A stretch of DNA of 64,000 nt from contig NZ_CP029693.1 in NCBI RefSeq assembly GCF_003228315.1, positions 5,118,501 through 5,182,500 of the forward strand. The letters are read 5' to 3'. Source of the DNA: Pseudomonas putida. GTDB taxonomy: Bacteria; Pseudomonadota; Gammaproteobacteria; Pseudomonadales; Pseudomonadaceae. This document shows, in pieces, positions 28,071 to 36,502 of the stretch. Made by a program: the position numbers and the translations under genes. Positions within the stretch are counted from its first letter, which is position 1. The number at the start of each line of letters is the position of its first letter. The notes under the pieces were generated by a model, which was not told the DNA's origin, did no database searches, and worked only from the letters and a program-made list of their open reading frames with translations.

Positions 28071-30170
28071 TTAAACATCCATGGGTCGGTTGGCTGCCTG
28101 GATCGCGGTCAGCGCGATGGTGTAGACGATGTCATCGACCTGCGCACCGCGCGGCAAGTCGTTCACAGGTTTGCGCAGGCCTTGCAGCATCGGCCCGAGG
28201 CTGACGCAATCGGCGCTGCGCTGCACGGCCTTGTGGGTGGTGTTGCCGGTATTGAGGTCGGGGAAAACGAACACCGTGGCGCGACCGGCCACCTGACTGT
28301 TCGGAGCCAGTTGCCGGGCCACGGTTTCGTTGGCGGCGGCGTCGTATTGCAATGGGCCGTCGATCAGCAGCGAGCGTTGCTGTTCATGGGCGAGCAGTGT
28401 CGCTTCGCGGACCTTCTCGACTTCTTCGCCACTGGCCGACTCGCCGCTGGAATAGCTGATCATCGCCACCCGTGGCGTGATGCCGAAGGCCGCTGCCGAA
28501 TCGGCGCTTTGCAGGGCAATCTCGGCCAGCTCGCTGGCGCTCGGGTGCGGGTTCATCACGCAGTCGCCGTAGACCAGCACTTCTTCGGGAAACAGCATGA
28601 AGAACACCGATGACACCAGGGTGCAGCCTGGCGCGGTCTTGATCAGTTGCAGGGCCGGGCGAATGGTGTTGGCGGTGGAGTGAATGACGCCCGAGACGAG
28701 GCCGTCGACTTCATCCAGCGCCAGCATCATGGTGCCGATCACCACGGGGTCTTCCAGTTGCTGCTCGGCCATCGGCGCGTTGAGGCTCTTGGTCTTGCGC
28801 AGGGCAACCATCGGCTCGACATAGCGCTCGCGGATAAGGTCCGGGTCGAGGATTTCCAGCCCCGCTGGCAGTTCGATGCCCTGAGCGCGAGCGACCGCTT
28901 CGACGTCGGCCGGTTTGGCGAGCAACACGCAGCGGGCAATGCCACGGGCCTGGCAGATCGCGGCGGCCTGCACGGTCAACGGCTCGCTGCCTTCGGGCAG
29001 GACAATGCGCTTGTTGGCGCTCTGGGCGCGCTGGATCAATTGATAACGAAACACTGCCGGCGACAGACGCATTTCCCGGGGCGTGCCGCAACGTTGATGC
29101 AGCCAGTCGGCATCCAGATAACCGGCGACGAAGTCGGTGATGATCTCCGCGCGCTCGCGGTCGTCGATCGGGATTTCCTTGTTCAGGCCATTGAGCAGGT
29201 TGGCGGTGTCATAGGAGCCGGTGCTCACCGACAGCACCGGCAGGCCGGCCTGCAAGGCACCACGGCAAAGTTCCATGATGCGCGGATCGGGCAGGGTGTC
29301 GCTGGTCAGCAGCAGGCCCGCCAGGGGCACGCCGTTGATGGCCGCGAGGCTGACGGCGAGGATGATGTCGTCGCGATCGCCGGGGGTCACCACCAACACG
29401 CCTGGCTTGAGCAGCTCCACGGTGTTGCGCATGGTGCGGGCGCAAATGATGATCTTGGTCATGCGCCGGGTTTCGTAGTCACCGGCATTGAGCACCTGGG
29501 CGCCCATCAGGTCGGCCACGTCGCGGGTACGCGGGGCGTTCAGTTCCGGCTGATACGGGATGCAGCCCAGCAGGCGGAAGTCGCCACTGCGCAGCAACGG
29601 CGAATGTTCTTTCAGGCGCGCCGCGAAGGCGAACATGCTCTCGTCGGTTTTCACCTTGTTGAGGATCACGCCGAGGACTTTCGGGTCTTTCGGACCACCG
29701 AACAATTGCGCCTGCAATTCCACGCGACCGGACAGCTCGGTCAGCACTTCGTTTTCCGGCGCCGACACCAGAATCACTTCGGCATCCAGGCTTTTGGCCA
29801 GGTGCAGATTGACCCGCGCGGCATAACTGGCGCTGCGGGTCGGCACCATGCCTTCGACGATCAACACGTCCTTGCCGATGGCGGCCTGTTGATAAAGGGT
29901 GATGATCTCTTCGAGCAACTCGTCCAGCTGACCGTCGCCGAGCATGCGCTCGACATGGGCCAGGCCCAGCGGTTGTGGCGGCTTCAGGCCGTGGGTGCGG
30001 GCGACCAGTTCAGTGGAGCGTTCGGGGCCGGTATCACCCGGATGCGGTTGGGCAATCGGTTTGAAGAAGCCGACCTTGAGACCGGCGCGCTCCAGGGTTC
30101 GTACCAGCCCGAGGCTGATGGACGTCAGACCCACACCAAAATCGGTGGGTGCGATAAAAAAAGTTTGCAT
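28071..30170 (-). CDS. pta: Phosphate acetyltransferase Pta (long form)
   Basis: This 699-residue long-form Pta has an N-terminal P-loop/BioD-like domain (FIAPTDFGVGLTSISLGLVR), a central DRTGG domain and the C-terminal catalytic PTA domain (about 370-699, with VYGDCVMNPHPSASELAEIA and MISYSSGESASG). It interconverts acetyl-CoA and acetyl phosphate. No ackA lies next to it in the window. It is followed directly by the acyltransferase gene. Confidence 0.95.
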   Translation of the reverse strand: MQTFFIAPTDFGVGLTSISLGLVRTLERAGLKVGFFKPIAQPHPGDTGPERSTELVARTHGLKPPQPLGLAHVERMLGDGQLDELLEEIITLYQQAAIGKDVLIVEGMVPTRSASYAARVNLHLAKSLDAEVILVSAPENEVLTELSGRVELQAQLFGGPKDPKVLGVILNKVKTDESMFAFAARLKEHSPLLRSGDFRLLGCIPYQPELNAPRTRDVADLMGAQVLNAGDYETRRMTKIIICARTMRNTVELLKPGVLVVTPGDRDDIILAVSLAAINGVPLAGLLLTSDTLPDPRIMELCRGALQAGLPVLSVSTGSYDTANLLNGLNKEIPIDDRERAEIITDFVAGYLDADWLHQRCGTPREMRLSPAVFRYQLIQRAQSANKRIVLPEGSEPLTVQAAAICQARGIARCVLLAKPADVEAVARAQGIELPAGLEILDPDLIRERYVEPMVALRKTKSLNAPMAEQQLEDPVVIGTMMLALDEVDGLVSGVIHSTANTIRPALQLIKTAPGCTLVSSVFFMLFPEEVLVYGDCVMNPHPSASELAEIALQSADSAAAFGITPRVAMISYSSGESASGEEVEKVREATLLAHEQQRSLLIDGPLQYDAAANETVARQLAPNSQVAGRATVFVFPDLNTGNTTHKAVQRSADCVSLGPMLQGLRKPVNDLPRGAQVDDIVYTIALTAIQAANRPMDV

Positions 30171-30229
30171 GCGGATTCTCTGAAGGAGCAGGCAATGGTG
30201 ATCATCTATGACTGACGATCTACCGAAAT

Positions 30230-30436
30230 TCAGTCGTCAAGGTTATCGCTAACCGAGCCCTGTGCGCACCAACCGCAGTCAAAGGGCTGGCCTATTTTTT
30301 CACGGCGCTGCACGGGATCCATGACCCAGGCCCGGGATTGCCATGGCGGCTGGTGGCGCAGGTGCTGGGTGTGGCCGCAGGAAAGATCGGCCACCCAGTG
30401 ACCTTCCTCGTCCTGATGGAAGCCTGTGATCGTCAC
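30230..30436 (-). CDS. DUF3565 small Cys/His protein
   Basis: This 68-residue protein has SCGHTQHLRHQPPW and a C-terminal CGWC, a CxH...CxxC pattern that suggests a small zinc-binding fold. The GTG at 30434-30436 gives the family-like start (VTITGFHQDEEGHWVADLSCGH). A longer in-frame ATG at 30526 would overlap slyD divergently and add a charged tail not expected for the family. It lies between pta and divergent slyD; the function is unknown. Confidence 0.7.
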   Translation of the reverse strand: MTITGFHQDEEGHWVADLSCGHTQHLRHQPPWQSRAWVMDPVQRREKIGQPFDCGWCAQGSVSDNLDD

Positions 30437-30524
30437 GCCCCGTCTGTCCGGGTTGTGTTCGCTTTCGGACGATTGCTTCGCTAAACTGCGTCTTTCATCA
30501 TTCTTATGCAAAAGGTCTCGCCCC

Positions 30525-31010
30525 ATGCTGATCGCCGCCAATAAGGCTGTCTCCATCGACTATACCCTGACCAACGACGCTGGTGAGGTCATCGACAGCT
30601 CCGCCGGCGGCGCGCCGCTGGTCTACCTGCAAGGCGCAGGCAACATCATCCCGGGCCTGGAAAAGGCTCTGGAAGGCAAAGCGGTCGGCGACGAGCTGAA
30701 CGTATCCGTAGAACCTGAAGATGCCTACGGCGAATACGCTGCCGAACTGGTCAGCACCCTGAGCCGCAGCATGTTCGAAGGCGTCGACGAGCTGGAAGTG
30801 GGCATGCAGTTCCACGCTTCCGCTCCGGATGGCCAGATGCAAATCGTGACCATCCGCGATCTGGATGGCGACGACGTCACCGTCGACGGCAACCACCCGT
30901 TGGCCGGTCAGCGCCTGAATTTCCAGGTCAAGATCGTCAGCATCCGTGACGCCAGCCAGGAAGAAATCGCTCATGGTCACATCCATGGCGAAGGTGGCCA
31001 TCACCACTGA
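30525..31010 (+). CDS. slyD: FKBP-type peptidyl-prolyl isomerase SlyD
   Basis: This 161-residue protein has an FKBP domain interrupted by the IF chaperone insertion (about residues 70-125) and a short His-rich tail (HGHIHGEGGHHH) that can bind nickel. SlyD acts as a folding helper and metallochaperone. The frame opens upstream at 30426, but the ATG at 30525 (MLIAANKAVSIDY) is the family start. Followed by a terminator. Confidence 0.94.
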   Translation: MLIAANKAVSIDYTLTNDAGEVIDSSAGGAPLVYLQGAGNIIPGLEKALEGKAVGDELNVSVEPEDAYGEYAAELVSTLSRSMFEGVDELEVGMQFHASAPDGQMQIVTIRDLDGDDVTVDGNHPLAGQRLNFQVKIVSIRDASQEEIAHGHIHGEGGHHH

Positions 31011-31040
31011 TTTTCTGCGCTAAGCTTTCGATAACTGGAG

Positions 31041-31063
31041 AGGCGCCCTGTGGGCGCCTTTTT
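31041..31063 (+). terminator. Terminator after slyD
   Basis: An 8-bp perfect stem (aggcgccc/gggcgcct, 31041-31048 with 31052-31059), 3-nt loop and a T-run to 31063. Confidence 0.9.
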
Positions 31064-31134
31064 AGTCTGCGGCTGTCCCAGGCGACACCGCCAAGTCGTT
31101 GTTTCGAGAAAAACACGGGAATCTGGAGTACGTC

Positions 31135-31617
31135 ATGAGTGCTTTTCACGACCTTAATTTGACAGGCCTGGATGGTAAGGCGCTTCCTTTGGCGCCGTTC
31201 AAGGGGCACGTCGTGCTGGTGGTCAACGTGGCCTCCAAGTGCGGGCTGACGCCGCAGTACGCGGCGCTGGAAAACCTCTACCAGCAATACAAGGGCAAGG
31301 GATTCAGTGTGCTGGGCCTGCCGTGCAATCAGTTTGCCGGGCAGGAACCGGGCTCTGAACAAGAGATCCAGGAGTTCTGCAGCCTCAACTACGGCGTGAC
31401 CTTCCCGTTGTCCAGCAAGCTGGAAGTCAACGGCCATGAACGGCATCAGTTGTACAAACTGCTGGCGGGCGAGGGCGCTGAGTTCCCCGGTGACATCACC
31501 TGGAATTTCGAGAAATTTCTGCTGGGCAAGGACGGACGAGTGCTGGCGCGGTTCTCGCCACGTACCGCTCCGGACGATCCGAGCGTGGTTCAGGCGATTG
31601 AAAAAGCCCTGAGCTGA
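31135..31617 (+). CDS. Glutathione peroxidase family thiol peroxidase
   Basis: This 160-residue GPx/BtuE-like enzyme has its peroxidatic cysteine at residue 36 in NVASKCGLTPQY. The family motif LGLPCNQFAGQEPG and the conserved WNFEKFL near residue 127 are present. It reduces hydrogen peroxide or lipid peroxides using thioredoxin or glutathione. The ATG at 31135 follows CTGGAG at a good distance. Monocistronic between a terminator and a REPIN. Confidence 0.93.
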   Translation: MSAFHDLNLTGLDGKALPLAPFKGHVVLVVNVASKCGLTPQYAALENLYQQYKGKGFSVLGLPCNQFAGQEPGSEQEIQEFCSLNYGVTFPLSSKLEVNGHERHQLYKLLAGEGAEFPGDITWNFEKFLLGKDGRVLARFSPRTAPDDPSVVQAIEKALS

Positions 31618-31625
31618 TATCTCCC

Positions 31626-31727
31626 CTGTAGGAGCGAGCCTGCTCGCGATGGACGTGAACGATAACGCCGGGTGCCTGACACCCCGCAGCGTTCTCAGGT
31701 TCATCGCGAGCAGGCTCGCTCCTACAG
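31626..31727. repeat. REPIN
   Basis: ctgtaggagcgagcctgctcgcgatg faces catcgcgagcaggctcgctcctacag across a spacer containing cgataacgc and gcctgaca motifs shared with the copies at 36388 and 37872. Confidence 0.92.
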
Positions 31728-31825
31728 TCTTCTGATCCTTAATCACCAAAATCAATAATGCTGTTCACCGCGTTCGAACCTCCATATTATCCCCGTCATA
31801 AAGTCTATCTCCGTGGAGCGTCCAA

Positions 31826-32929
31826 ATGCCCGTAAAAGCCCTGTTCAAACCGTTCCACCTCGGCACCCTCGAACTGCCGACCCGCGTCGTCATGGCGCCG
31901 ATGACTCGCTCGTTTTCCCCAGGCGGCGTCCCTAACTCCAAAGTGATCGAGTACTACCGCCGTCGCGCTGCGGCCGGCGTTGGCCTGATCATCACCGAAG
32001 GCACCACCGTCGGTCACAAGGCCTCCAACGGCTACCCGAACGTGCCGCATTTCTACGGCGAAGCCGCACTGGCTGGCTGGAAAAAAGTGGTCGACGCGGT
32101 TCACGCTGAAGGCGGCAAGATCGTTCCGCAGCTGTGGCACGTCGGCAGTGTGCGCCGTATCGGCACCGAGCCGGACGCCAGCATGCCGGGTTACGGTCCG
32201 TCGGAAAAAATCAAAGATGGCAATGTCGTGGTTCACGGCATGACCCGACAGGATATTCAGGACGTGATCGCCGCGTTCGCCCAGGCCGCCAAGGATGCCC
32301 AGAGCATCGGCATGGACGGCGTGGAAATCCATGGTGCCCACGGCTACTTGATCGACCAGTTCTTCTGGGAAGGCAGCAACCAGCGTACCGACGAGTACGG
32401 CGGTGACCTGGCGAACCGTTCGCGTTTCGCCATCGAGTTGATCCAGGCCGTGCGTGCCGCCGTCGGCGAAGGCTTCCCGATCATCTTCCGCTTCTCCCAG
32501 TGGAAACAGCAGGACTACACCGCGCGCCTGGTGCAAACCCCTGAAGCGCTGGGCGCGTTCCTCAAGCCTTTGGCTGACGCCGGCGTGGATATTTTCCACT
32601 GCTCGACTCGCCGCTTCTGGGAGCCGGAATTCGACGGTTCCGAGCTGAACCTGGCCGGCTGGACTCGCAAGCTCACCGGCAAGCCGACCATCACTGTGGG
32701 CAGCGTCGGCCTGGATGGCGAGTTCCTGCAGTTCATGGTCAACACCGACAAGGTCGCCCAACCCGCGAGCCTGGAAAAGCTGCTGGAGCGTTTGAACAAC
32801 GATGAGTTCGACCTGGTGGCGGTGGGTCGTGCGTTGCTGGTAGACCCGGACTGGGCGCAGAAAGTGCGCGATGGTCGTGAGGAAGACATCCTGCCGTTCA
32901 GCCGTGATGCGTTGATGACGCTGGTTTAA
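31826..32929 (+). CDS. Old-yellow-enzyme family NADH:flavin oxidoreductase
   Basis: This 367-residue FMN-dependent ene-reductase (alpha/beta barrel) has VVMAPMTRSFSPGGVP at the start, the active-site HGAHGYLIDQFFWEGSNQRTDEYGG (about 171-195) and VAVGRALLVDPDW near the end. Relatives in Pseudomonas (NemA, xenobiotic reductases) reduce electrophilic enones, maleimides and nitro compounds. The 98-bp gap between the REPIN and the start holds the promoter region; no regulator is adjacent, so the trigger cannot be read here. Confidence 0.9.
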   Translation: MPVKALFKPFHLGTLELPTRVVMAPMTRSFSPGGVPNSKVIEYYRRRAAAGVGLIITEGTTVGHKASNGYPNVPHFYGEAALAGWKKVVDAVHAEGGKIVPQLWHVGSVRRIGTEPDASMPGYGPSEKIKDGNVVVHGMTRQDIQDVIAAFAQAAKDAQSIGMDGVEIHGAHGYLIDQFFWEGSNQRTDEYGGDLANRSRFAIELIQAVRAAVGEGFPIIFRFSQWKQQDYTARLVQTPEALGAFLKPLADAGVDIFHCSTRRFWEPEFDGSELNLAGWTRKLTGKPTITVGSVGLDGEFLQFMVNTDKVAQPASLEKLLERLNNDEFDLVAVGRALLVDPDWAQKVRDGREEDILPFSRDALMTLV

Positions 32930-32948
32930 GCGGCGACTGATCGGGCCT

Positions 32949-33040
32949 CATCGCGAGCAAGCTTTGCTCCTACAGGTTCAAGTCGAGCCAATGTGTTGTG
33001 ATCGACATACAACCTGTAGGAGCAAGGCTTGCCCGCGATG
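32949..33040. repeat. REP pair in reversed orientation
   Basis: The left unit reads catcgcgagcaagctttgctcctacag and the right unit ctgtaggagcaaggcttgcccgcgatg, so the two REP units point away from each other compared with the other copies. The right arm has a variant (ggcttgcccgcgatg). Confidence 0.85.
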
Positions 33041-33044
33041 CTTT

Positions 33045-34220
33045 TCAAGGCAACAACGCTGCACCAGGTAGGGCCTGCCCCTGCACACAAGCCCCCCGCA
33101 ACTGCCCCTCGAACTGCTCGATAATCGCCGCCCACCCCTGGCGACTGGCATGCTGGCGCGCATTGAGCCGCATGCAGCGCAAGGTTTCATCCTGTTCCAG
33201 CATCCATACCGCCGCATCGCAAAACGCTTCTGCATCCCCTGGCATCGCCAACACACCGTTGTAGCCGTGGCGAATATGTTGCGCCGCCGCGGCCTGATCG
33301 TAAGCCACCACGCCCAGTCCGGAGGCCAGTGCCTCGAGCACGACGTTGCCGAAGGTTTCAGTCAGGCTTGGAAACAGAAACACATCCCCTGACGCATAGT
33401 GACTGGCCAAAGCCTCACCCCGCTGGGTACCACAGAAAATCGCCTCGGGCATTTCGCTTTCCATGGACAGGCGCTGCGGACCGTCGCCCACCACGATCAG
33501 CTTCAGGGTGCGCTGTGGATAACTCGCTTTGAGTGCGTCGAAGCAGCGTTTGAGCAAACACAGGTTTTTCTCCGGCGCCAGACGTCCGACGTGAATGACG
33601 GCAATGTCCTTCTCGCCAAGCCCCCACTGAGCACGCAACGCATCCAGGCGCTTGGCCGGGTGAAACAATTGGCTGTCGACGCCTCGGGAAAGCAACGCCA
33701 AACGCTCGAACTGCCGGCGCTCCAGCTCCATGCGCTGGCTGACGCTGGGTACCAGGGTCAGGTTCGAGCGATTGTGGAACCAGCGCAGATAGTGAGTCAG
33801 CAGGCGCGTCAGCAAACCGAGGCCGTACTGACTGGAATACTGCTGAAAATTGGTATGAAAACCGCTGACCACCGAAATCCCCAGGCGCCGTGCCGCTCGA
33901 AGGGCGGACAGCCCGAGCGGTCCTTCCGTGGCGATGTACAGCACATCCGGTCGATGGCGCGTCCAGCGCCGCAGCAGTTTGTGCATCGACGACTGGCCCC
34001 ATTGCAGGCCGGGGTACCCCGGCAGCGGCCAGCCTCGGCACAGCAGCAATTCATCGTCGCTGCTCGCCGACTGATCGCAACCCTGACGCGGTCGCACCAA
34101 TTCCACCTGATGCCCGCGCGCGCGCAAACCGTCGCACAGGCGACCAAGGGTATTGGCCACGCCGTTGATTTCGGGAGGGAAGGTTTCGGTGATCAGGGTG
34201 ATATGCAGAGCTGTCGTCAT
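33045..34220 (-). CDS. GT4-family glycosyltransferase (mannosyltransferase-like)
   Basis: This 391-residue GT-B enzyme has the N-terminal acceptor domain (LITETFPPEINGVANTLGRL) and the C-terminal donor domain (HVGRLAPEKNL about residue 205, and the EX7E element near ETFGNVVLEALASGLGVVAYD). It resembles GDP-mannose-dependent alpha-mannosyltransferases of the MgtA type. The start at 34218-34220 was chosen for its GAGG site; an upstream ATG at 34244 lacks one. It stands alone, with no polysaccharide genes nearby, so its acceptor is unknown. Confidence 0.8.
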   Translation of the reverse strand: MTTALHITLITETFPPEINGVANTLGRLCDGLRARGHQVELVRPRQGCDQSASSDDELLLCRGWPLPGYPGLQWGQSSMHKLLRRWTRHRPDVLYIATEGPLGLSALRAARRLGISVVSGFHTNFQQYSSQYGLGLLTRLLTHYLRWFHNRSNLTLVPSVSQRMELERRQFERLALLSRGVDSQLFHPAKRLDALRAQWGLGEKDIAVIHVGRLAPEKNLCLLKRCFDALKASYPQRTLKLIVVGDGPQRLSMESEMPEAIFCGTQRGEALASHYASGDVFLFPSLTETFGNVVLEALASGLGVVAYDQAAAAQHIRHGYNGVLAMPGDAEAFCDAAVWMLEQDETLRCMRLNARQHASRQGWAAIIEQFEGQLRGACVQGQALPGAALLP

Positions 34221-34298
34221 GGCCTCAGTGTCGATTGAGGCCATGTCGGCGTTGTGACGTTCAGATGATGGATTTATGAACGCTTTGGTGGGGAGGGC

Positions 34299-35051
34299 TC
34301 AGCGCTGGCTCACGAGATTTTCTGCGCCGCGCTCACGCACCCAGAACAGCGTTGCTCCGGCCACCGCCGCCGGCATCATCAGGATGTTGACCACCGGGAT
34401 CAGCAGCACCAGATAGACGATCCCGCCGAAGCTCATGCTCTGCCAGCGTTTCTGCCGCAGCCAGGCGAGCATCTCGTTCCAGCCCAGCTTGTGGTTGTCC
34501 GCCGGGTAGTCGATGTACTGGATCGCCATCATCCACACCCCGAACAGCAGCCAGAGCGGCGCGGCGATGATGTTCACCACCGGAATGAACGAGAGGATGA
34601 ACAGGCCGATGGCGCGAGGCAGGAAGTAGCCGAGCTTGCGCATCTCCCGGGCGAAGGTCCGCGGGATCATGGCGATCAGTTCGCCCCAGCTGAAGGCGGG
34701 GAAATCGTCGGTGCCGCGCACCACCACTTCAACCTTTTCCGCGAGAAAACCATTGAACGGTGCAGCGATGACGTTGGCGAGCATGGTGAAAGTGAAGAAC
34801 ACCATCAACAGCACCAGCACCACGAACAGCGGCCACAGGATGTAGCTCAGAAAACCGAGCCAGTCCGGCAGGGAAGGCATCAGCGAATCGACCCACAGGC
34901 TGAATTGATGGCCAGCCAGATAGATCAATCCGACGAACAGCACCAGGTTGATTGCCAGCGGCAACAACACAAAAAGGCGCAGGCTCGGGCTCAAGACCAG
35001 CTTGAGACCTTCGCGCAGGTATTGCGGGCCGGACAGTACAGGGGCGGGCAT
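34299..35051 (-). CDS. cysZ: Sulfate transporter CysZ
   Basis: This 250-residue inner-membrane protein of the EI24/CysZ family has about four hydrophobic segments and the N-terminal GPQYLREGLKLVLSPSLRLFVLLPLAINL. CysZ imports sulfate for cysteine synthesis, in line with the cysD/cysNC genes 8 kb upstream. It is divergent from trxB, whose product supplies the thioredoxin used in PAPS/APS reduction. Confidence 0.92.
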   Translation of the reverse strand: MPAPVLSGPQYLREGLKLVLSPSLRLFVLLPLAINLVLFVGLIYLAGHQFSLWVDSLMPSLPDWLGFLSYILWPLFVVLVLLMVFFTFTMLANVIAAPFNGFLAEKVEVVVRGTDDFPAFSWGELIAMIPRTFAREMRKLGYFLPRAIGLFILSFIPVVNIIAAPLWLLFGVWMMAIQYIDYPADNHKLGWNEMLAWLRQKRWQSMSFGGIVYLVLLIPVVNILMMPAAVAGATLFWVRERGAENLVSQR

Positions 35052-35364
35052 AACAGGCTCCGAGCAGAGGGAAAACGCGCCGACCTTACCGGCTTTGCTT
35101 CACGCGTGAAAGCGCGGCGGTGGTATCGACATTAACTGTAACAAAGGCGTCCGATGACACATCGTGACGGCATAGAGACCACCTATGAGCTGGATTGTTA
35201 AACCGTATTTCCTTAATCTTCGCCCCCTCGATACGCTGCACCCAATCTTTTACGGGGCGGTCGGCGTCAAGCCTTCCCCAAGTGCTATCAACGGTTCTTT
35301 TTTTTCCAGCCGGCAAGCCGGCGTTCCGCGCCAGGTGTTCCAGGCCGGTCAACAGGAGCAGGTC
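35052..35364. other. 313-bp cysZ-trxB intergenic region
   Basis: This divergent intergenic region must hold both promoters. I see a small ccggcaagccgg palindrome near 35322 and a T-run near 35300, but no confident -10/-35 pair or operator. An in-frame extension of trxB to 35185 was judged untranslated. Confidence 0.5.
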
Positions 35365-36321
35365 ATGTCTGAAGTCCGTCATTCGCGAGTGATTATTCTC
35401 GGTTCCGGCCCTGCCGGTTACAGCGCCGCGGTCTATGCCGCCCGTGCCAACCTCAAGCCATTGCTGATCACCGGCATGCAGGCCGGCGGTCAACTGACCA
35501 CCACCACCGAAGTCGACAACTGGCCGGGCGATGTCCACGGCCTGACCGGCCCGGCGCTGATGGAGCGGATGCGCGAGCACGCCGAACGCTTTGAAACCGA
35601 GATCGTTTTCGATCACATCAATGCCGTGGATTTCGCCGCCAAGCCGTACACCCTGACCGGCGACAGCGCGACCTACACCTGCGACGCCCTGATCATCGCC
35701 ACCGGTGCCAGCGCTCGTTACCTGGGCCTGCCGTCCGAAGAAGCCTTCATGGGCAAAGGCGTTTCCGCCTGCGCGACCTGCGATGGTTTCTTCTATCGCA
35801 ACAAGCCAGTGGCTGTGGTCGGCGGCGGTAATACCGCTGTCGAAGAAGCCCTGTACCTGGCCAACATCGCCAGCACCGTGACCCTGATCCACCGTCGCGA
35901 AACCTTCCGCGCCGAGAAGATCCTGATCGACAAGCTCAATGCCCGCGTCGCCGAAGGCAAGATCATCCTGAAGCTGAACGCGACCCTGGACGAAGTCCTG
36001 GGCGACAACATGGGCGTGACCGGTGCTCGCCTGAAGAACAACGACGGCAGCTTCGACGAAGTGAAAGTCGACGGCGTGTTCATCGCCATCGGCCACACGC
36101 CGAACACTTCGCTGTTCGAAGGCCAGTTGACTCTGAAAGACGGCTACCTGGTTGTGAACGGCGGCCGTGACGGCAACGCCACCGCGACCAACCTGGAAGG
36201 CATCTTCGCGGCGGGCGACGTGGCCGACCACGTTTACCGCCAGGCCATCACCTCGGCCGGCGCCGGTTGCATGGCGGCACTGGATGCCGAGCGTTACCTG
36301 GACAATCTGCAGAACGCTTGA
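35365..36321 (+). CDS. trxB: Thioredoxin reductase TrxB
   Basis: This 318-residue FAD/NADPH flavoprotein has the FAD motif GSGPAGYSAAVYAARA (about 14-29), the redox pair CATCD (about residue 137), NADPH motif GGGNTAVEEALYLA and the C-terminal GIFAAGDVADH. It keeps thioredoxin reduced. The ATG at 35365 follows AGGAGCAGGTC and gives the standard N-terminus MSEVRHSRVIILGSGPAG. Confidence 0.96.
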   Translation: MSEVRHSRVIILGSGPAGYSAAVYAARANLKPLLITGMQAGGQLTTTTEVDNWPGDVHGLTGPALMERMREHAERFETEIVFDHINAVDFAAKPYTLTGDSATYTCDALIIATGASARYLGLPSEEAFMGKGVSACATCDGFFYRNKPVAVVGGGNTAVEEALYLANIASTVTLIHRRETFRAEKILIDKLNARVAEGKIILKLNATLDEVLGDNMGVTGARLKNNDGSFDEVKVDGVFIAIGHTPNTSLFEGQLTLKDGYLVVNGGRDGNATATNLEGIFAAGDVADHVYRQAITSAGAGCMAALDAERYLDNLQNA

Positions 36322-36334
36322 TGCTGTAGAAACA

Positions 36335-36362
36335 AAAAACCGGCTTAACAGCCGGTTTTTTT
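36335..36362 (+). terminator. Terminator after trxB
   Basis: aaaaaccggc (36335-36344) pairs with gccggttttt (36351-36360) around a 6-nt loop and runs into a T-tract ending at 36362. Confidence 0.92.
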
Positions 36363-36387
36363 GTGCCTTCGAAAAATGCACATACCC

Positions 36388-36489
36388 CTGTAGGAGCGAG
36401 CACGCTCGCGATGGGCGTCAACGATAACGCGGGGAGCCTGACACCCCGCCGGGCCCTCAGGTTCTTCGCGAGCATGCTCGCTCCTACAG
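36388..36489. repeat. REPIN with variant core
   Basis: ctgtaggagcgagcacgctcgcgatg faces cgcgagcatgctcgctcctacag. The loop bases (cacg, catg) differ from the other copies (cctg, cagg) on both sides, as compensatory change would give. Confidence 0.88.
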
Positions 36490-36502
36490 GGGACTTCGTT
36501 GA

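Noticed and set aside
35185..35364. 60-residue N-terminal extension of TrxB
   Set aside because: Known thioredoxin reductases start close to the FAD motif, and ATG 35365 has a good ribosome-binding site.
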